Shown here: positions 60,969-64,000 of the stretch, in pieces
Layout: the number at the start of each line of letters is the position of its first letter
Position numbering within the stretch: the first letter of the stretch is position 1
NCBI GenBank assembly: GCA_035762545.1
Contig: DASTOM010000024.1
Location: forward strand, 1 to 64,000
DNA length: 64,000 bases
From: JANQRA01 sp035762545
GTDB lineage: Bacteria; Actinomycetota; Acidimicrobiia; Spongiisociales; ZC4RG35
Direction: 5' to 3'
Notes under the pieces: generated by a model
What the model saw: only the letters and a program-made list of their open reading frames with translations
Told to the model about the DNA's origin: nothing
Database searches by the model: none
Made by a program: the position numbers and the translations under genes

Positions 60969-61775
60969 GTGACTGTGGAACTGGAAGACACCCGGGTCGA
61001 GACTCCCCTCGAGATAGCGCTCGAGACCCTCTCACCGAGTCGAGCCGGCGACTTCAAGACATGTCCCCAACTGTTCAAGTTTCGTGCCGTCGACCGGATC
61101 CCCGAGCCGACATCGATCTATCAGGCCCGGGGAACCACAGCCCATCTGGCGTTGCAGCGACTCTTCGACGATCCGGTGAGCGATAGGACCCCGGATCGTC
61201 TGTACGACCTCTTCCGGGAGGCCTGGACCGAAATCAGGGGTGACGAGGAGTTCGAGGGTCTGTTCGCCGACACGGACCAGGAACGAGAGTGGGGAATCGA
61301 GAGCATGGCTCTCCTCGCCAACTACTTCGACATCGAAGACCCGACGACGTTCGAACCGGAGGACCGCGAGCTCGACATGCTCGAAGACCTCGACGGCATC
61401 GTCATCAGGGGAATTCTCGACCGGATCGATCGGGACAGTGACGGGCGGCTGGTCATCACCGACTACAAGACCGGGAAGGCGCCACCCGAGCGTTACGCGC
61501 TGTCGTCGTTCTTCGCCCTCAAGATCTACGCCCTTCTCATCCGAAACCGTCTCGGTGAGACTCCGAAAGAGGTCAGACTTCTCTATCTGAGCGGGCCCAC
61601 TCTCTACCGGCTGCCCATCGACGACCGCCAACTCGACGCCATGGACGGACAGCTGCGTGCCCTGTGGACGGCTATCGAGAAGGCGATGTCATCCGATCGG
61701 TTCCCGCCCCGGCCCGGCAGCCTGTGCAGCTGGTGCTCCTACCAAGAGATCTGCCCCGCGTTCAATGACGGCTGA
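60969..61775 (+). CDS. PD-(D/E)XK nuclease with Fe-S cluster (RecB/AddB/Cas4-like)
   Basis: A 268-residue nuclease. Cys32 (FKTCPQLFKF) together with Cys253, Cys256 and Cys262 in CSWCSYQEICP form the four-cysteine Fe-S site of the AddB/Cas4 group. The catalytic core is LDRIDRD and LVITDYKTGKA (about 158-168), with DYKTGK the D-x-K motif. The protein is smaller than AddB and has no helicase domain. The UvrD-type helicase at 63349 may be its partner in double-strand-break resection. TATGAT ends 8 nt before GTG 60969, a leaderless start. No CRISPR array or cas1/cas2 is present. Confidence 0.88.
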   Translation: MTVELEDTRVETPLEIALETLSPSRAGDFKTCPQLFKFRAVDRIPEPTSIYQARGTTAHLALQRLFDDPVSDRTPDRLYDLFREAWTEIRGDEEFEGLFADTDQEREWGIESMALLANYFDIEDPTTFEPEDRELDMLEDLDGIVIRGILDRIDRDSDGRLVITDYKTGKAPPERYALSSFFALKIYALLIRNRLGETPKEVRLLYLSGPTLYRLPIDDRQLDAMDGQLRALWTAIEKAMSSDRFPPRPGSLCSWCSYQEICPAFNDG

Positions 61776-61836
61776 GGGCGGGACGACCCCCTCCAACCCC
61801 CGCGCCGAAGCCAGTGATGCGGGTGAAGCCTGTGGC

Positions 61837-63105
61837 TTAGGGGAACACCCCTCGCACCAGCTTGGCGTCGGCGACACGTCTGATGCCCTTGATCAACGCG
61901 GCGGTGCGCATGTCCACGTTCTCGGCGATGGCGATCCCGTGCACATCGTCGAAGGCCCGGGTCATGATCTCCCGGAGCCGGCCCACTGTCTCGTTCTCGG
62001 TCCAGAAGTACTTCTGGACGTCCTGTACCCACTCGAAGTAGCTGACGGTGACACCGCCCGCGTTGGCCAGGATGTCGGGCACGATGAAGATGCCCCTCTC
62101 CCGCATGATGTCGTCGGCCTCGAGCGTGGTCGGGTTGTTGGCCCCTTCGATCACCAGCTTCGCCTTCACGTCGCCGGCATTGTCCGCACGCAGGACATTC
62201 TGAATCGCCGCCGGGACCAAGACATCGACATCGAGAGCGAAGATCGCATCCCCGTCGATGAAATCGGCATCGGGGTATCCCTCGAGGAACCGGTTCTCAT
62301 CCACCCACTTGCCCACGGCGTCGACATCGAGACCATCGGGGTTGTAGACGGCACCCGAGATGTCGGACACGGCGACGGGCTTGGCCTGCATGTCACGGGC
62401 CGCTACTGCCGCATAACGGCCGACGTTCCCGAAACCGTGGATCGCCACCTTGGCTCCGACCGGGTTCATCTCGATGGTGTGAGCAGCCTGGGGCAGGAGG
62501 AACATCAACCCCCGGCCGGTGGCTTCGCGTCGGGCGATGCTCCCACCCAATGCAGGTGGCTTACCGGTGACGATCGCGGGCACAGCGTGGCCGACATGTT
62601 GGGAGTAGGTGTCCATCATCCACGCCATGACCTGTTCGTTGGTCCCCAGGTCCGGAGCCGGGATATCGGTGTCGGGACCGATCACGTTGATGATCTCCAT
62701 CGTGAAGCGCCGGGTGACACGTTGCAGCTCTGCACGGGAGAGGTTCATCGGGTTGATACGGACTCCACCTTTGGCACCACCGAACGGGACCCCGACGATG
62801 GAGCATTTCCAGGTCATCCACATGGCGAGGGCGGCGACCTCACCGAGGTCGACGTTGGTGTCGAAGCGAATGCCTCCCTTGGTCGGGCCCATCGTGGTGA
62901 GGTGTTGCACCCGGTACCCGAAGATCGTTTCGACCTCGGTGTAGTTGTCGTGCCGGAACGGGAAGCTGACGACAGTCGACTTCTGCGGCACCCGCAATCT
63001 GTCTGCCACATTGTCGTCCAGCCCCATCAATTCGGCCACGCGGTTGAACTGCCCGACGGCCTCGTTGTACATCTGTGAGTCGAACTCAGGTCGCGACGAC
63101 TCCAC
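61837..63105 (-). CDS. gdhA: Glutamate dehydrogenase
   Basis: A 422-residue Glu/Leu/Phe/Val dehydrogenase. VPFGGAKGGVRINPMNLSRA (about 103-122) contains the glutamate-binding Lys, GPDTDIPAPDLGTNEQVMAW (about 138-157) a conserved core, and VAIHGFGNVGRYAA (about 209-222) the nucleotide-binding GxGxxG. Length and motifs point to the NAD-type enzyme of this subfamily, but cofactor choice is not certain. GTG 63105 has GGAGGA close upstream. With gltB it gives two routes for glutamate nitrogen. Confidence 0.95.
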   Translation of the reverse strand: MESSRPEFDSQMYNEAVGQFNRVAELMGLDDNVADRLRVPQKSTVVSFPFRHDNYTEVETIFGYRVQHLTTMGPTKGGIRFDTNVDLGEVAALAMWMTWKCSIVGVPFGGAKGGVRINPMNLSRAELQRVTRRFTMEIINVIGPDTDIPAPDLGTNEQVMAWMMDTYSQHVGHAVPAIVTGKPPALGGSIARREATGRGLMFLLPQAAHTIEMNPVGAKVAIHGFGNVGRYAAVAARDMQAKPVAVSDISGAVYNPDGLDVDAVGKWVDENRFLEGYPDADFIDGDAIFALDVDVLVPAAIQNVLRADNAGDVKAKLVIEGANNPTTLEADDIMRERGIFIVPDILANAGGVTVSYFEWVQDVQKYFWTENETVGRLREIMTRAFDDVHGIAIAENVDMRTAALIKGIRRVADAKLVRGVFP

Positions 63106-63208
63106 AAGTCCTCCATCTAGAGATTGCGGTCTCCGATCCTATGTCTCCGGGGTCACAGGATGGTGCCACGAACAGAATCTGTCGGTGCCAGGTCGTACCT
63201 TGAAAGAT

Positions 63209-63331
63209 ATGGATACGAACTTCGAGACAATCGATCGGACCACGATCTTCGACGACCCCGTCGGCTATCTCGCCTGCTTCGGAATCTCCGCCGAAGTGGT
63301 CGCTGTCACCACCCTCCCGGTTGCCGCCTGA
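63209..63331 (+). CDS. Putative leaderless 40-residue protein
   Basis: A small open frame of 40 codons, MDTNFETIDRTTIFDDPVGY then LACFGISAEVVAVTTLPVAA, lying in the gap between gdhA and a helicase gene without overlapping either. TACCTT (63196-63201) ends exactly 7 nt before ATG 63209, the same leaderless signal as at known genes here. An acidic N-terminal half is followed by a hydrophobic C-terminal half with one Cys and several Thr. It could be a small membrane-associated peptide, a precursor peptide or a regulatory uORF. No family is recognised and no modifying enzyme is adjacent. Confidence 0.45.
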   Translation: MDTNFETIDRTTIFDDPVGYLACFGISAEVVAVTTLPVAA

Positions 63332-63348
63332 GTTCTACGATCGGAAGG

Positions 63349-64000
63349 GTGAGCGAGACGAGGCTGCGCCCCGATGACTGGCCGTCGGCCATCGCGGCAT
63401 CCGACGGCCGTCAGATCGTGGTCGCCGGGCCCGGCACCGGAAAGACCGAGTTCCTGGTGCGTCGCGTTGCACACATCCTCGAAGCGGGAAAGGCCCGACC
63501 CTCCGAGGTCATCGTCCTCTCGTTCTCCCGCCGTGCCGCGGCCAAGCTGGCCGACCGCATCTCGTCACTCGTCGGAGGCACGGGCGTTCCTGTCGACGTC
63601 ACCACGTTCCACTCCCTCGGGCTCCGACTGATCGAGACCGCCACCGGTGGTGACCGACCGGTCCCTTTGACCACCCCGGAACAGGTTGGTCTGGTCCGTC
63701 AGGTGCTCTCCCAGGAGAACCCGGCCGATTGGCCGGTGACCTACCGGGGCATCCTCGACACTCAGGCCTTTGCCACCGAAGTCGGAGATTTCCTACTCCG
63801 CTGTTCGGAGCGTCTCCTCTCCCCCGACGACCTGGCGACCATGGCTGCCGAGCGGGCCGACTGGCGGGGCCTGCCTGCTTTCTTCGATCGGTACCTGGCC
63901 CATCTCGACGCAGTTGGGCGCACCGACTACGGGGTTCTCCTCGCACATGCCGTCGACCTCCTCCGAAGCGAACGTGGAGAAGAAATCGCAGCCGACTACC
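63349..64000 (+). CDS. UvrD/Rep-type DNA helicase, C-terminus beyond the window
   Basis: The frame opens at GTG 63349 and is still open at base 64000 (217 codons). VVAGPGTGKTEFLVRRVAHI (24-43) is the Walker A region of superfamily-1A helicases, VIVLSFSRRAAAKLADRI (about 53-70) matches motif Ia and VTTFHSLGLRLI motif Ib. The family includes UvrD, PcrA and the AddA/AdnA helicases; without the C-terminus the subgroup is open. TACGAT ends exactly 7 nt before the GTG, a leaderless start. The PD-(D/E)XK nuclease 1.6 kb upstream makes an AddAB-like pairing plausible. Confidence 0.88.
   Translation, partial: MSETRLRPDDWPSAIAASDGRQIVVAGPGTGKTEFLVRRVAHILEAGKARPSEVIVLSFSRRAAAKLADRISSLVGGTGVPVDVTTFHSLGLRLIETATGGDRPVPLTTPEQVGLVRQVLSQENPADWPVTYRGILDTQAFATEVGDFLLRCSERLLSPDDLATMAAERADWRGLPAFFDRYLAHLDAVGRTDYGVLLAHAVDLLRSERGEEIAADY

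Noticed and set aside
60969..61775. Cas4 of a CRISPR system
   Set aside because: The Fe-S and DxK motifs fit Cas4 as well as AddB-like nucleases, but no cas1, cas2 or array is nearby.

Overview
The window is about 64 kb of GC-rich, gene-dense bacterial chromosome. It looks like a high-GC Actinomycetota genome, and I lean to the Acidimicrobiia or a related deep class. That is inferred from base composition, TAnnnT -10 boxes placed 6-8 nt before start codons (leaderless mRNAs), an InhA-type enoyl reductase, an LCP protein, a LuxR-type large ATPase regulator, and the gene order recG-rsmD-coaD-(coiled coil)-DUF177-rpmF-plsX-rnc. I saw no rRNA, tRNA, insertion sequence, prophage or CRISPR array.

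Layout. 1-5,032: accessory genes of the molybdenum-hydroxylase/CO-dehydrogenase type (MoxR ATPase, CoxE-like VWA protein, one full-length and one split XdhC) plus small unknowns; the hydroxylase subunits are not here. 5,096-15,845: a large LuxR-family regulator, a DUF4242 protein, an LCP cell-wall ligase, PEP carboxylase, uracil phosphoribosyltransferase, an alkyltransferase-like protein and a PLP decarboxylase. 16,151-19,395: an arginine module with N-acetylornithine carbamoyltransferase, a fused N-acetylglutamate synthase/kinase and argC, the arrangement known from Xanthomonas. 19,392-31,321: a SIMPL protein, a tricorn protease, thymidine phosphorylase, electron-transfer flavoprotein subunits and glutamate synthase large subunit. 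31,458-45,797: housekeeping block (cdd, ftsY, smc, acylphosphatase, mutM, rnc, plsX, rpmF, DUF177, coaD, rsmD, recG, rpmB). 46,006-57,643: ddl with a membrane-anchored MurF-like ligase, a sensor kinase, fabI, TspO, a threonine-dehydratase-like enzyme and an acyl-CoA ligase. 57,643-64,000: a PH/SHOCT protein, a region with two candidate structured RNAs, a CREST-type membrane hydrolase, an MFS transporter, an Fe-S PD-(D/E)XK nuclease, glutamate dehydrogenase and the start of a UvrD-type helicase.

The most unusual part is 58,250-59,690. Two minus-strand transcription units without a convincing reading frame (about 415 and 150 nt) have matching promoters: TTGnCr, 17 bp, TACTTT, then 7 nt to an A. 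Both end in the same hairpin, in which two base pairs have changed in a compensatory way. Upstream of each promoter lie two TTTCGCG motifs 20-21 bp apart, in the gap shared with a divergent gene (a CREST hydrolase in one case, an MFS transporter in the other). I read this as a duplicated RNA-plus-operator cassette that I cannot match to a known RNA family.

Other recurring themes are about twenty leaderless starts, three very short divergent gene pairs whose -10 boxes overlap on opposite strands, at least two genes whose conserved N-termini require a CTG start, and a dispersed palindromic repeat of about 50 bp present three times.
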